Source: Hepsetus odoe
Lineage: Eukaryota; Chordata; Actinopteri; Characiformes; Hepsetidae
Length of the DNA: 64,000 nt
Assembly (NCBI GenBank): GCA_017165825.1
Contig: CM029370.1
Span: forward strand, 11,669,267-11,733,266
Reading direction: 5' to 3'
Shown here: in pieces, positions 44,930 through 56,826 of the stretch
Position numbering within the stretch: the stretch's first letter is position 1
Layout: each line of letters begins with the position of its first letter
Program-made: the position numbers and the translations under genes
The notes under the pieces: model-generated
What the model saw: only the letters and a program-made list of their open reading frames with translations
What the model was told of the DNA's origin: nothing
Databases searched by the model: none

Positions 44930-47900
44930 ATAAAAGTTCAAAGCTTCAAAGTACTATGTATAATGGCAGCATAATTTTAGTATAGACTGTTAAGTACTGT
45001 TATTTAAAAGTCAAAATGGCATTCTTGACCCTTTTCATCCTATTCTTATTACATTACTGTTCTGTTATGAAAGGGAACATCAACTATCTCTATACCTGTC
45101 CACAACACTTCTCTCTCCTGCACTCACACAATGCACTCAGACATATGATGGGCTCAGCTCCTAGTTCTATGGATTTCAGTCAAATATTTTAGTTTGCATA
45201 ACAGGTATGTACATTTTGTGCAAAATGTAAACTGTTTGTGCCCAAATGCAAGTACAAAAAAGGATCAGAGGGCAAGAAGGGATATTGTCAAGAAATAAAT
45301 ATGTGAGTGCAAATACAGTATGCAAAGAATGTATTTAGAATTTTTTAGAGTTTTAGAATTTAATCTTTGGAACAAACTGACTGTGAAATCTGACTGGATG
45401 TAACATGAGTAGGCATGGTTAGAAAGTCTCCTAAAAGCTCCAGTTAGCACAAAAATAAAAAAATAAACCTTCCTTAACATAAATGTGTTCTTAACAAGCC
45501 TACACATTTGCTTTAGAAAAAGGCAGACAAGACACTAAAATAGTGTCTTGAAAGTATTTAGGTATTTTCATAGAACTGCATTGAACAGAGTTTCCCTGAA
45601 CATTAACACCAGCTAATATAAGCCTGCTTTTACTCTGGGTGTTATAAAGGAACCATTAAATGAAATTGGGGGTCAGGGATTTTAGAAGGGTTTAGCCTCA
45701 TTAGCAGTAGTTTTTAAATCAAGACCAGAAGTTTATCAAGTTGTGCCAAGATGTGTTTTCTTGTTATGAGACCCCACAAGATTACGAGTTCCAGGTATAT
45801 CAATATTTAGGCAGCTGTTTGTTAAATGTTCTTTCTTAAATCAAGGGTATTAATTGGTATTTGACTTCCCTTTATTACAATAGGAACTTCTTCTCTTCTT
45901 GGATGTTGGAAATTTGTTGTGAATATTTGTTGGAATTTAGCCAAGCCAAAAGATCATTAGTTAGTTAAGGTGTTATTCTTGGTTGATTAGTTCTGAATCA
46001 CAAACTCAACCCCAACTTATTCTTGTGGGTTCAGTGTTGCTTCTATTAACCCTATGAACACATTACTACAGCACCAAAGTCTAATGGTCCAATGGCCAAA
46101 CGTTATCGCTAAAACAAATTTTTGACAAGTTAACTTCTTCATAGTGTCCTGTTCTACTAAGAAGCTTTTCTTTTCAGAAGCCATTAAGAAAAAAGGAAGT
46201 CTAGGTGTATGGGCAGTATTAGACATATTATTTTACCCAGCAGTGTTTTTCTAGTGAGACAATGAGTTTATACGGTGTGTGCCAAAAGAACATAAGGATG
46301 ACCGAAGCTACCCAGTCCCGCTGAGTACAGGCTTGGTTTTGGCCTGTGTTCAGGCTTATGTAAGTGCTGAAATAAGCACTACAGCATACCATGCACCATG
46401 TAAACACATATAAACACAGCTCCAGCTCTAGATTTTATAGCCTCTTTTTAAATACCCCAGCATTCATGGAACGCCTCTCAATAAACGTATCAAAAAGGCA
46501 TTAGCTAGCATATCTTATAATTGCTTACAGCACGTTTAATAGCATTCTTAGTAAAAGTAAAGGAGGGTACTAAGTGTGGACTGTTTTCATAAATAACAGT
46601 GAAGTGGTGACAATAAGATATGCACTGCATTACTTCAGTTCTTGAGGCCCAAAAAATTGCTATTTCAGTCTCCTCACCAAGTGTGAAATGTGAAGCCCAA
46701 GTGCTAAAGAAATGCAATAAGGAAAGCCATCTTGAGCTGCACTGTGTTTTATTTCAACCTCTTTTTTTGGGTAGTGGAGTGTTCTGTGAAAGAGCTCTTA
46801 AAGCCTGTCTGTTTATCTGCATACCACACAGCCCAGTCCTGAAGTTGACCTGGAAATGTATTCCTAATAAGTGCCACAGAGGCTTCCCAGAAATGTTTTG
46901 ATTGCCTTCAACATTTTCATACAGTACCAGCTAATCTTAAGTGCATAAACACATTTAAAGGAACTTGTCATATGATAAAAATTTATGTGGACATGCATAT
47001 TTCAAATAAGTTCATGAGGTGCCATTTTATTTTAAACCAAATCAAGCCAGCCAGCCATATTTTCTGCAGCTTTCAAAATATTGCTGTCTCTCCATTCTTT
47101 GAGAAAAAAAGATGCGTTTTTTTCCTGCAGTGAAAGATGCACTAGGTCTGTCCTCAATCCACCTGTCCGTTATTATTGTCTCCCACACCATTTTGTGGGC
47201 TTGTACGTCTCTAGACTTGTCTTGTTATTATAACGTTCACTTGCATCTTGTTAAAAACCCTGTATGGACATAATGCCTGGCAGAAATATTTAAGTAAAAT
47301 AGATAAAAAATTCATAAAAACACAGTACCCCTGTTAAAAATACATCTTTAGCAAGGCTGGATTCCATAAGGGTCTGATAAACAAAATTAAAAATGAACAG
47401 TATTTTGCTTGGAATATAATTGAATGCAGAAACATCTTTAAATGTTCCCAGTGGTCACAGTTGCTGGTTAATGACATTACTGACATAGACTGGCTATCAC
47501 AAAGCTGGTTATTCAAATGTGGAAAAAAACATAGGCTGCAGAATATTGTCTGATTTATTTTCTATGAATGATGGCTTTGTACTTTGCTTAGTCTTTTAGC
47601 CAATGTGTGCACTGAATGGGAAATGTGGTACATATATTTCTTGTTTGTATTATTCACAACTTTTCATGACTTTCAATTCTAGTTTATTCTAGACTTTCTA
47701 GTGCTTTGTTTTTGCATCTAAATGAAGCTAGCCATGGACATAGGAACTTTTGCAACCATGCTAGTCTTGATTACACAAAATAACAGCATGCTATTACAGG
47801 ATGTTTGGCAACAACAAATTATTTTTGTAACCAGATGGTCGAATTTGGTCTTGAATATTCCGCTTATGTTATTCTTAGACATCCAAATGATGCTTGCTTT

Positions 47901-49066
47901 AAAAGAATGCATCTGCAAGCAAAGCATACATAAGTTTTTGAATTAATTCTGTAAAAAAATACTTCATTTTCTTAATCTTTCTTGTATCCTGGTATCCAGT
48001 AACCTTTTATCCAGTAGTTTCAATATCTTGAGTATTTTACCTAGTTTGAGTTCTCCTCTGACTAAGTAGATATGTAAATATCTTATTCCAATCTATTTTA
48101 TCTATTTTTCCAATCTACCTGAATTAAGCAAGTGTACTGGCCCTAACAAAAGAACTATGTCTTTGTATCCATTGGTTTCAAGCCCTCTATCATGTAAAAT
48201 ATTAATATATCAAGACAACTACAAAAAAAATCTCAATGTGGACCATTTCCTTCTGTCTTTCTGTCTACCACATAAATTTGGAAAAGAAAAAAACTGCATC
48301 TTTGCTTGGCATAATTTCTAATCTTTTGGTTCTGGTATATTAATGAACTTAGTAGGTATTAGTTGAGCTATATATTTTATTTTCTGAGTTTGTGCTGAAT
48401 CTTGGGACATTTTGATATCTATAGTCACAACATTATAATGCAATGCTTAAAGTGGAAAAGCCTGAAAGGTCTGAAAGGGCTAATTTCCTTTAGGAAAATT
48501 TTAAGAATGCTTCTGGCTTTTTAAAGTAATCTATGACACACTTATCTTGATATTTACTTCAGCAGACTCACTGCATCTTGTCGCACTCATCTCTAATATA
48601 CCTTTGGTGCTTGTGGTTTCTTAGGTAAAACATAACTTATGGCTTCTTGACTCAAGAGCAACACTGCCTCCAGTGATGATGTGGTTTGACCTAAATCTGT
48701 GGGTACTTATTTTGCTTCTCTCACAACATCCAGTTTCAGTATAAGCCCTATAGGAGCAGAATCATTATCACGGACTACCCTTCTGTATCCGTGCACTACT
48801 TTGATGACTGTTGGCTAAACAGACTGTACATCAGCCCATTCAACAGTGAATAACAAAAACAGTGCAGTGCAGAGTCACTAGATAGTCATTAAAATGGTGA
48901 GATTTGTCATTATTCATATTCTGCTTATTGTTATTGTGTATGTTGGTGTTTGCTGCCAGAGCACTGGATGGGTAAACTAGTTATAAAAGAAGGCCGCAGG
49001 AAGCACTTTCTTCCAGAACAGCCTGATCCAGATCCATGTGTGAGATACGTTTACATTCTTGCAGTG
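44930..49066. other. No gene seen
   Basis: 4.1 kb, AT-rich, without a repeat I can name. ORFs are all under 95 codons and on both strands without motif. Nothing here looks like a splice-bounded exon with a known domain. Confidence 0.4.
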
Positions 49067-49078
49067 ATGTCCAGGAAT
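49067..49078. repeat. 12-bp target duplication (left)
   Basis: ATGTCCAGGAAT, repeated exactly at 49323-49334. Confidence 0.95.
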
Positions 49079-49322
49079 CCATCCATTTTCTGCCGCTTGT
49101 CCCAAACGGGGTCGCGGGGGGGTGCTGGTGTCCAACCCAGCGCACAAAGGGCGAGGACGGGGGATGCACCCTGGACAGGTCGCCAGCCCATCGCAGGGAG
49201 GAGCGGGACGGGGACGGCACCTTGCTCAAGGGTACCTCAGGGCAACCCATTGAGAAGGGGTTCGAACCCCTGATTCTCCGATCACGAGGCCAACGCCCTA
49301 ACCACTAGGCCACCACTGCCCC
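49079..49322 (-). repeat. Chimeric SINE: SINE-2 head fused to SINE-1-type tail
   Basis: Read on the minus strand, the first half is SINE-2 (GGGGCAGTGGTGGCCTAGTG, GGGGTTCGAACCCC B-box, GGTTGCCCTGAGGTACCC, TTGAGCAAGGTGCCGTCCC). The second half is a SINE-1-type 3' body (GCGATGGGCTGGCGACCTG, TCCAGGGTGCATCCC, CCCCGCGACCCCGTTTGGG, ACAAGCGGCAGAAAATGG). A perfect 12-bp target duplication flanks the whole 244 bp, so it moved as one unit. It is much richer in CpG than other SINEs here, in keeping with youth. Plus- and minus-strand ORFs of 85-110 codons across it are by-products. Confidence 0.92.
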
Positions 49323-49334
49323 ATGTCCAGGAAT
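49323..49334. repeat. 12-bp target duplication (right)
   Basis: ATGTCCAGGAAT, matching 49067-49078. Confidence 0.95.
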
Positions 49335-49599
49335 ATATGAACAAAAAGCATTCAGTTACTTGGAAAATTGTGGAAAAGTGCAAAGTAGGATATTGTCATT
49401 ATTTCCATGGTACACATGCACTTTCAAGTCCGTTACAGAATCAGCAATAAAATCTAGAAATGTGTTTTTCCTGGTGCAGAGTGTTTGCATAGCATTGCAA
49501 TCTCATTTTGTGTTTAGTGTGTTAAGATACCGCAGATGGTTAATAGGATATAAGGGTTTGGCAAGATTTATGATATTTATGATGCTAGGATGTTCTACA

Positions 49600-49705
49600 T
49601 GTTTGTTAGGGTATGGCTAAGCAGTTGCTATGATATTTCTGTGGGTTGCTAGGGTGTTGCTAGGTGGTTGCTATGTTATGTAAAATGGTTGCTATGGTTT
49701 TGCTG
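49600..49705 (+). repeat. Degenerate GGTTGCTA tandem array
   Basis: CAGTTGCTATG, GGGTTGCTAGGGTGTTGCTA, GGTGGTTGCTATG and TGGTTGCTATGG recur with irregular spacing. The unit resembles a common fish minisatellite, and GTTGCTAGGG resembles half of an RFX X-box; the latter is likely chance. Confidence 0.75.
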
Positions 49706-49709
49706 TTGT

Positions 49710-52425
49710 AACATGGTACAAAGATTTGGGTATACTTTGTCCACAGAGTTCTAGAGCCATTCTATTGGGTGAAAACAGAAACAATAGCTACACAGGAATT
49801 GCTTATAAATCAAGAAGCCCAACACTGTTTGCCAGACAGAACAAAGCAAAGTTGGTCTCAGTCAATATTTTAAAAAATTGTAGGATGAGTAAGTACACAA
49901 TAATTTGACAGTGAAAAAAGAGGCGCAGGAGAAGAGAAAATCAAATAACTATGGTGTCATTTACAAAACTACACCGTTTATCAATAACACATCTGCCATG
50001 ATTTTAATAATAAAAGCAACTGAGCCTAGGCCCACTGGGCCCAATCAAAAAGCAACCACTGGCTTGCCACAGTTATTTATAACTATTCACATATTAGAGG
50101 CCATTGTTTGCTAAACCAATGTATGAGAGAACGTTTGGCGCTTAAGAGACTCATTATGTGTTAGTTGTAAGATTAACATCACCCAAAAACTTCACAGTGA
50201 CATGAGAATCTAATGTACATTTTCTTGTTTTTTTGAGACCTTTCCCTGTCCTATCGACCTACTAGATCCATCACTACTTAATGTTCTTAATGCCTGCAGT
50301 TCAACAGTAACTACAGCAGCTTCGAACAATGATGAGTCCAGTGTTTCTTTGGGCTACCTCGCAATATTATTTTAAATGTGTACTCAATGATTAATATAAC
50401 AGGTACAATATGACAGCATAAGAGAATAATGTGTCCACTATACAGAAATCATTACTGCACCATGTGGCCTTGTTACACTATTTGCTGATCCTGGTGCTTG
50501 CCAGTTCTGACTTGTTAAGGTCTCCCAGCTTTCATTGTGAAGAAAAAGCGAGTGCTTTATCAGAATATATCTGTTGATAACATTATGCATAGATATTTAT
50601 AAAATGACAGTTGAAACTCCTTATATAATTAAAGTAAGGATGGGGGCTTCTAGAAGAAATGTAAGCCCTGCTTCCCCTTGAAATTAGGTCACACAGGAGA
50701 AAAATACTTGAGATATCAGTCAGCTTGAGCTTGAAGGTTTTATTGCACTGAAAGCCCTTCTCCCCTCCACTGATAGAGCAGCTCCCCACTGAACAAAAAC
50801 ATCTGGAGGATCTGGCAAGCGCCTTACAGAGGTGAATTCTTCAGCAGTGTAAAGGAGCGTGGCCTTTCAAATGGTTCCCCTATGCCTAGAGAAGATGGGA
50901 CAAAGATAAAGACTGGTGCCACGTTCCGACTCTTGTGAGCAGCTCCCGAGCTATGTATGCCCCAAAGGACCTTTCTTATTCCAGCCAGCAAATATTTAGA
51001 TGAGTCTTTAATTGCCATGGGGAACTTCTACCTCTGGCCTTGCTCTGACTCAAGGCAATAGCATCCACCTCCTCTTCGGAGCTGAGGGAAAGGCAGTGTC
51101 TTGAATTTCAAAGCCAGATGGTTGCTTGTTACCCTCAGGTTGCACCAAAGCTCCATTCACACCATCAAGGCAGAGAAACCATCCTGTGGGAACTAAGAGC
51201 TGGAAGTAGGTGGGTGGTATTGGAGAGGCCAGAGCATTCCATTTGTAATCATTGTGTTGACAGCTAGTTTGGTACAAGAAGGAACACAATTGCTGTACCC
51301 AAATACAAGCACACTACGCAAGTAAATATCTGAAAGCAAGCAGTGATTTTTTAAGTCATCTATAACAACACCCTGTCTATGTGTATGTAAGCAATAGTTG
51401 CAGAGAAAACATGGAAGAGGTTTTGTACCAGGGGAAGTGAGGGATGGGGACAGTGGAAGTTTTTTATCCACAAAGGGGGACTGAAGCTAAATACAATCTG
51501 AGAGCTGCTCATCTAGATGTTTGGTTACATTAAATATGTACTGTAGACCTGTGATTCCTATTGGCCACTGTAAAGAAATTTGAGCCACTAAATATTTCTA
51601 CAATGCACCACTGCACAACAAACTACTCTTCATGATTTTGATCAACAATGTAATTATGCATATGATAGACAAATTATATGCTATTATCTCTTTTAAATCT
51701 TTACTTTAATCATAGTTAATGTGGCTGCCAAACTTTTGGGTAGCATGCCTGACAACTAAATAACATTCATCCAAGACCAACACCATACAAGTGAGGGCCT
51801 GTGTTATTAACATCACATAGTACATATTAATATCATATATTATAGTAGAATAAATAAACAAGAGGCAAATAAACCATTTCAAATAAATAGACGGGACAAG
51901 ATAGTATGAAACAGACACAACAAACAAGTTCAAGGCAAAATGATATGGCTATTAGAGTAGAAACCAGTACATCATTGGGACTCAGGGTTCTGAAATGGTT
52001 AGCAGGAGAAAGAAATGATACAAGCAATGAGAACAACAGTGAAACAAGGCACAAAACTGGATCGAAACAGAGAGGAATCTGACCGGCCATGAAATTTGTC
52101 GGCCCCTTTTTTTTTTTTTTGACGCATGCTGTGATTGAGCTGACATTGCTCGGAAGCTCCTGCTACAAATAGCACTCCTGCCTGCAGTGTAAGGGGGGGA
52201 GGGGAGTGTGTGTATGTTTGTTTTTGTACATTTCCAGGCCAAAATGTCCTGATTTTGTAGTACAGCCAGAAGAGATACAGGCCTAACTTGCAATGTCAGG
52301 ATCAACTAAATGACAGACTTGGGTAAGGTTCATTCCACAGAGGTACTTCATATTTTGCACTGAAACACATGCATTTATTATAATGCATGATCCAATGTCC
52401 TAACAGCACACAAAAACAAATGTGC
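49710..52425. other. No gene seen
   Basis: Unique sequence. 50740-51290 is somewhat more complex and could hold conserved DNA, but no domain or splice-bounded exon is recognisable. A T-run lies at 52108-52121. Confidence 0.4.
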
Positions 52426-52426
52426 A

Positions 52427-52469
<43 letters not shown>

Positions 52470-52478
52470 GTGTGTGTT
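52426..52478 (+). repeat. (GT)n microsatellite
   Basis: About 25 GT units with one GC interruption. Confidence 0.96.
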
Positions 52479-53888
52479 TTTCCTTTCTTGCATTTCAAAG
52501 GTTGTAACCCGAGATCGCTTCTTCCTGCTGACAGAGCTAAATGCCAGGCATTAAAATTGCAACACTTATTGTGATGAGCAAAGCCTCCATCCCTCCTCCT
52601 TCTGGCTGCATCCCTGTAGAGTTTGCTCCAGGCAAGCAGTTCACAGGCACAGAAAACTCAACGTTCGCATTGGATCAGCACAAGGTTGTAGGCAAGCACA
52701 CACCTTCATGTAGCAGAGGTGGACTACACAGTCATGATTGGACACACATGGTGCTTTTGGATGACTAATGCTTTGACGCCTTAAAAATTAAAGGCATAGT
52801 TTGGTGAAATATCAAATATAACTGATTCAAATATAATTCATCAGCCAAGATATGTTTGATTTTAATAAGATGTCTTTGTTAGTTTTGCCATGAAGCTCAA
52901 TGGATAGAATAACAGAAGCTTATTTAATTAGGAGAGTGTAAACTGCCTGCCCTAACCATAACACTCCTGTCTTGATCAAGTTCTCAAACAGACTTGCATA
53001 CAAGCTTTCAGACATTTTTTATAGATATATTATAGGTTTTTTATAGAAAATTGTATGAAATACAGTATCAGAAACCATATAAGCGGGTCCTTTTGGGACT
53101 TTTTATTTTTTAATTACATTTCAATGAAATTCTCCATAAACTTTAAGTCTGCCTGGTGTGCAGAATATGCTTTTGAGCTATGAGCTTAATAGTCAATAGT
53201 ATTTAAGTAAAAGTCAATAGTTATCCAATTTCTCACAACTTGCTCAGGCTTGAGGACATGCTAAAGCACATACAAGCCTGCATATATAACATGTACCTTC
53301 CATTCTGTGAACTAATTCTGAGTGAAATGTAGTTTCAGGAAGTGGTGCTTAAGCTAATGTGTTTCAGTAGATGGGCAGGGCCAGTCGGAAATGAAGCTTA
53401 AACATAATATTATTGGTAAAAATTACTTTTTTGCATGATGACAATAAAGTATCCAAAGGTTGGATAAAGTCACTTTGGTCAAACTTTATGTTAAGACAAT
53501 CATTTTTAGTTATTTAGGAAATATCAAGCTTTAGAACGTATTAAGGCTGGGATGTTAAAGAGTTAACTCTACAGGAAACTTCAAACACTGAACTTTAGAC
53601 TTTGCTGACAGGGTAAGTGAGGACAGTGTGTAATTATTTTGTCAAATCATTGTCAAAGTCCATCTTTAACTATAAAATCAGAGTTTTAAGTGAGTTTTTC
53701 CCCCATGAGTAAGCACTGAGATGGCACTGAGTCATCATATGTTGCAATGACCAGTCAATCACTGGTGTTCAGGCCCAGATGTAGGTGCACACGAGTCAAT
53801 GTCAACTTAAAATCAATGTCACCACAGTAGTATGCCATAACCTACAACCTCTAAATCTGGGAATTTCTGAGTAAATATTGCAGTGATT
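52479..53888. other. No gene seen
   Basis: AT-rich unique sequence; nothing recognised. Confidence 0.4.
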
Positions 53889-53903
53889 TTCTCTCTCTAT
53901 ATA

Positions 53904-53944
<41 letters not shown>

Positions 53945-53949
53945 TTCTG
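53889..53949 (+). repeat. (CT)n(AT)n(CT)n microsatellite
   Basis: Short CT, AT and CT runs in succession, ending with CTTT interruptions. Confidence 0.93.
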
Positions 53950-54295
53950 ATGTGTGTATTTGATTTTATCCGTGTGGTTTACCTTTTATGAGTTTGCATT
54001 TTTTGTTCACTGCCATATGTTATAGTGCAGCGGTAGTAATCCCCAAAGCCCCTTTTTCAACTGTCTCTCTCACTTAACAGAACCCAGTCACTCTTGCTTC
54101 AGGGAAGTAAATGCTGCAAAAGCTTGCTGTTCCCCTCCCCCTCTTCCTCCATGTGCTGTTTTTCAAAAGCATTAAAATGCTGCAGGCACTTGGGTTCTCT
54201 TTCTTGGGTTTCTCTTTTTCTCTAGCTTTCACTCACTGGTTCTCTCGCTCCCTCTCATTATCTGTCTAATTATCTATTTGTCTGTAGCTCTCTTG

Positions 54296-54372
54296 ACATA
54301 TCTATTTATCTATCTATCTATCTATTTATCAATCTGTATGTCTGTCCATCTGTGTCTGTCTGTCTGTCTATC
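54296..54372 (+). repeat. (CTAT)n/(CTGT)n tetranucleotide repeat
   Basis: ATCTATCTATCTATCTATTTATC passes into TGTCTGTCTGTCTATC units. Imperfect. Confidence 0.92.
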
Positions 54373-54379
54373 TAAACCA

Positions 54380-54735
54380 CTACCACTGGAGTTAATGCAT
54401 CTCATTAAAATCGCACCTGTTAATTGTGTGGAATACAATAGCTAGCAAGTGAACATTCAGTTCTTGAAGAGAATTTGTTCGAAGCTGGAAAAAAAGATCT
54501 AAGCCACTTTGACAAGGGTCACAGCATGTTGGCTAGACAACTAGGCCAGAGCTTCTCCAGTACAGCAGTTCTTGTGGGTCCTTTCCAGTATGCAGTGGTT
54601 AGAACTTACCAAAAGTGGTTCAAAGAGGGGAAACAATGGCAAAGGTCTATTTACTAGTTGGATGGATGGCACACAACTTACAGCATTCACCAAAGACACT
54701 CTTCCACAGATGAGGGATCCCAACCCAACAATGTG
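54380..54735 (+). mobile_element. Tc1-type transposon, 5' fragment
   Basis: CACCTGTTAATTGTGTGGAAT, GCAAGTGAACATTCAGTTC and the ORF at 54475-54657 match the start of a Tc1 family common in fish. The ORF encodes the N-terminal HTH of a transposase: KDLSHFDKGHSMLARQLGQS, then VVRTYQKWFKEGKQW. It is followed by decayed sequence with a GGATCCCAACCCAAC end and then a CT microsatellite. The catalytic half is missing, so it cannot transpose itself. Confidence 0.82.
54475..54657 (+). pseudogene. Tc1 transposase N-terminal fragment
   Basis: A 60-codon open fragment of the DNA-binding region (residues about 8-50 form the helix-turn-helix; QSFSSTAVLVG is the recognition part). TAG at 54655-54657 ends it. 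The DDE catalytic domain is absent. Tc1 transposases are usually about 340 residues. Confidence 0.8.
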
Positions 54736-54764
54736 AAAAAAAAATCAACTCTAACTTTGTTTAT

Positions 54765-54829
<65 letters not shown>
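54765..54829 (+). repeat. (CT)n microsatellite
   Basis: About 31 CT units with one CTTT interruption. Confidence 0.97.
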
Positions 54830-54949
54830 GCTGATTCTTTTTCAAATAAACGTCTTTGACCCGAAAGACTAGTAATTGATTGCCTCACCCTAACAACCCC
54901 CACCACTCTTCAATCCCCCTTACCTTTTAGTTTGTTTGCACACTGGCCA

Positions 54950-55350
54950 ATACCCGGAGGCACGGAGCTTCTAACTCATGTGACATTTTCAGACAGGAGC
55001 GAGAAATTTGCTGACTTCAAGCACTGCTGCCCATGCATGGCAAGCCTAAGTTAGTTTGCATGCAGGCCACTTTGCTGCAGGTGTCATCCAGACCATTGAT
55101 ATTCACTTGAAGGAGAGGTATGGGCTGCCAGTCAGCTTTTCCGACTCTGCTTGTCTTTATCTCCGGAATACATGAGGGAGACTTCAATTCCTTTTCAAGT
55201 GTGCTGCATCTAAAACTAAGCTTTGTGCTCATGCCAGAACAGGATAGCATTACTTTTGCTTGCAATTTATTTTTGCCATTTGATGTTGCATTTTTGGCTT
55301 GGTTTTTATTATCAATGGGATCATTTTCACACTTCACACCTTGTATTTGA
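54950..55350. other. Candidate conserved non-coding stretch
   Basis: Balanced, repeat-free sequence with ORFs open on both strands (minus 55017-55337, plus 55120-55350), neither with a known motif. Worth an alignment test; no function claimed. Confidence 0.2.
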
Positions 55351-55629
55351 TGTTTCCTCTGTGTTTGTCAGTACACCTGCATAGAAGATTGAAGGATAGC
55401 ATGCACTTCCTCACCGTGACATTTTGAATTACTGCTAATGCAATATTATTGTCAAGCTCATCATGCCTGAAACTCTAACTGCCTGCTCTATGCAACTATT
55501 GGGCTGATTAAGGAGATGCATCCATCTAACTATACTCTTTGAAACCTCCTCCCATACTTTACAATGAAATGACAATGACAAAAGACCAATTTGGGTGTTT
55601 TTTTCATGTAAATAAATCAAATGGAACCA

Positions 55630-55678
55630 GACTGATCCATTGTGGCAACCCCATAACAAGAGCAGCTGAAAGAAGAAG
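55630..55678 (+). mobile_element. RTE-like LINE, 3' stub of about 49 bp
   Basis: GACTGATCCATTGTGGCAACC and AGAGCAGCTGAAAGAAG follow the last 50 bases of the LINE at 36418-39560 on its own strand (GTTGATCCGCTGTGGCGACC, GAGCAGCCGAAAGAAA), with several changes. This is an extreme 5'-truncated insertion. No clear target duplication. Confidence 0.8.
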
Positions 55679-55689
55679 ATACTGTGTTT

Positions 55690-56279
55690 ATTATCTGAAG
55701 AACTTGTTACTATTTTAGGTTTAAACACTGCAGCATTTTAAGTGTATAAAATGTAATTATGTATGTATATTATTAAGTCATTAATTAATCATTTATATCA
55801 ATAATGTTATGAATCCTCACAGAATACACCTTTCACTAGTTTCACTAGTAATTCCAATGCCCTAAAATAGGTTTAGGGAGAGAGTGTTATTGCTGTTTCA
55901 CATGAGGTAAACATGATGCCATGGCAGATGACTGTACCGTTTCTGGAAAGTCAGTCATTCAAGATTTGATAACATGATGTTGCAGGTCACACAAACAAAT
56001 GTATTTCTCCTTTACAACTGTAGACATGGATTTGAACTGCAATCCAAAATTCAGCCTACCCTCATAATAGTTGATTGGAACAATGCAAGGGATCTGTTGT
56101 TATATCCTTGATAAGAGTCCTTTTATCATTTCAATGACATTTGATGTCATTTTTAGGATATAGACTGTAGAGTGGTTTATGTTTTAAAAAAGAGCATTGT
56201 ACACTTTATATTTTTTCTTGTGTAATGAGACATATTCAACATGAAATGTTTAAGTTTTGACACAGATTGATCATGGTAA
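55690..56279. other. No gene seen
   Basis: AT-rich unique sequence. Confidence 0.4.
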
Positions 56280-56492
56280 GCGGCGGTGGTGGTGGCGTAG
56301 CGGTAGGGTACTTGCCTATGGACCTATGGCTCAAGAGGTCCCAGGTTCGAGTCCCACCTCTGGCACTACCGCCACTGGGTCCCTGAGTAAGACCCTTCAC
56401 CCTGAATTGCTCCAGGGGGACTGTCCCTGTAATTAGGACATGGAAGTCGCTCTGGATAAGAGTGTCTGCTAAATGCCGTTAATGTAAGCGTA
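56280..56492 (+). repeat. SINE-3 copy, tRNA-derived, complete-looking
   Basis: Head GGTGGCGTAGCGGTAGGGTA (A-box area), CAGGTTCGAGTCCC (strong B-box), body CCCTGAGTAAGACCCTTCAC and CTGAATTGCTCCAGGGGGAC, and the common fish tail GTCGCTCTGGATAAGAGTG, TCTGCTAAATGCC. GTAAGC flanks it on both sides; it may be target duplication or tail. Related tails occur at 3268, 4345, 7030 and 62286. Confidence 0.88.
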
Positions 56493-56782
56493 AGCTCATT
56501 TTATGATCTTCAGCATAGATCTTCAAGCTGTGCTGTGTCTCAAGCCCACATTCATGACCTCAAACAGCCAGTTGCGTGGAATGTGGAGATAGTTGAGTTG
56601 ACTTTTCAGGAACAAAGACTGTGTCAGAAGAATGGCTTTTTTTGGTCTGAAGAACTCTGGATGATTCATTTGTCATAACAGTCATGAGTCAAAACAGTCA
56701 AAAGCCAAGTTGCATAAGATGCCCTGGTAATATGACTGGATGAAGAATTAAATAAGAAATTCAAACTGAGTTTAAGATTAGC

Positions 56783-56783
<1 letters not shown>

Positions 56784-56824
<41 letters not shown>

Positions 56825-56826
56825 TA
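56784..56826 (+). repeat. (GT)n microsatellite with GA end
   Basis: About 17 GT units followed by GAGAGAGAG. Confidence 0.95.

Noticed and set aside
46260..46350. Sequence slightly reminiscent of 5S rRNA (GAAGCTACCCAGTCCCGC)
   Set aside because: Box spacing and the rest of the 5S sequence do not fit.
48950..49308. Overlapping ORFs of 89-107 codons
   Set aside because: They lie across the CpG-rich chimeric SINE, whose low stop density explains them.
56280..56370. Possible tRNA gene (A-box and GGTTCGAGTCC B-box)
   Set aside because: It is continuous with a SINE body and tail and the cloverleaf stems are not complete; the same applies to the heads at 21706, 40134, 43250 and 49260.
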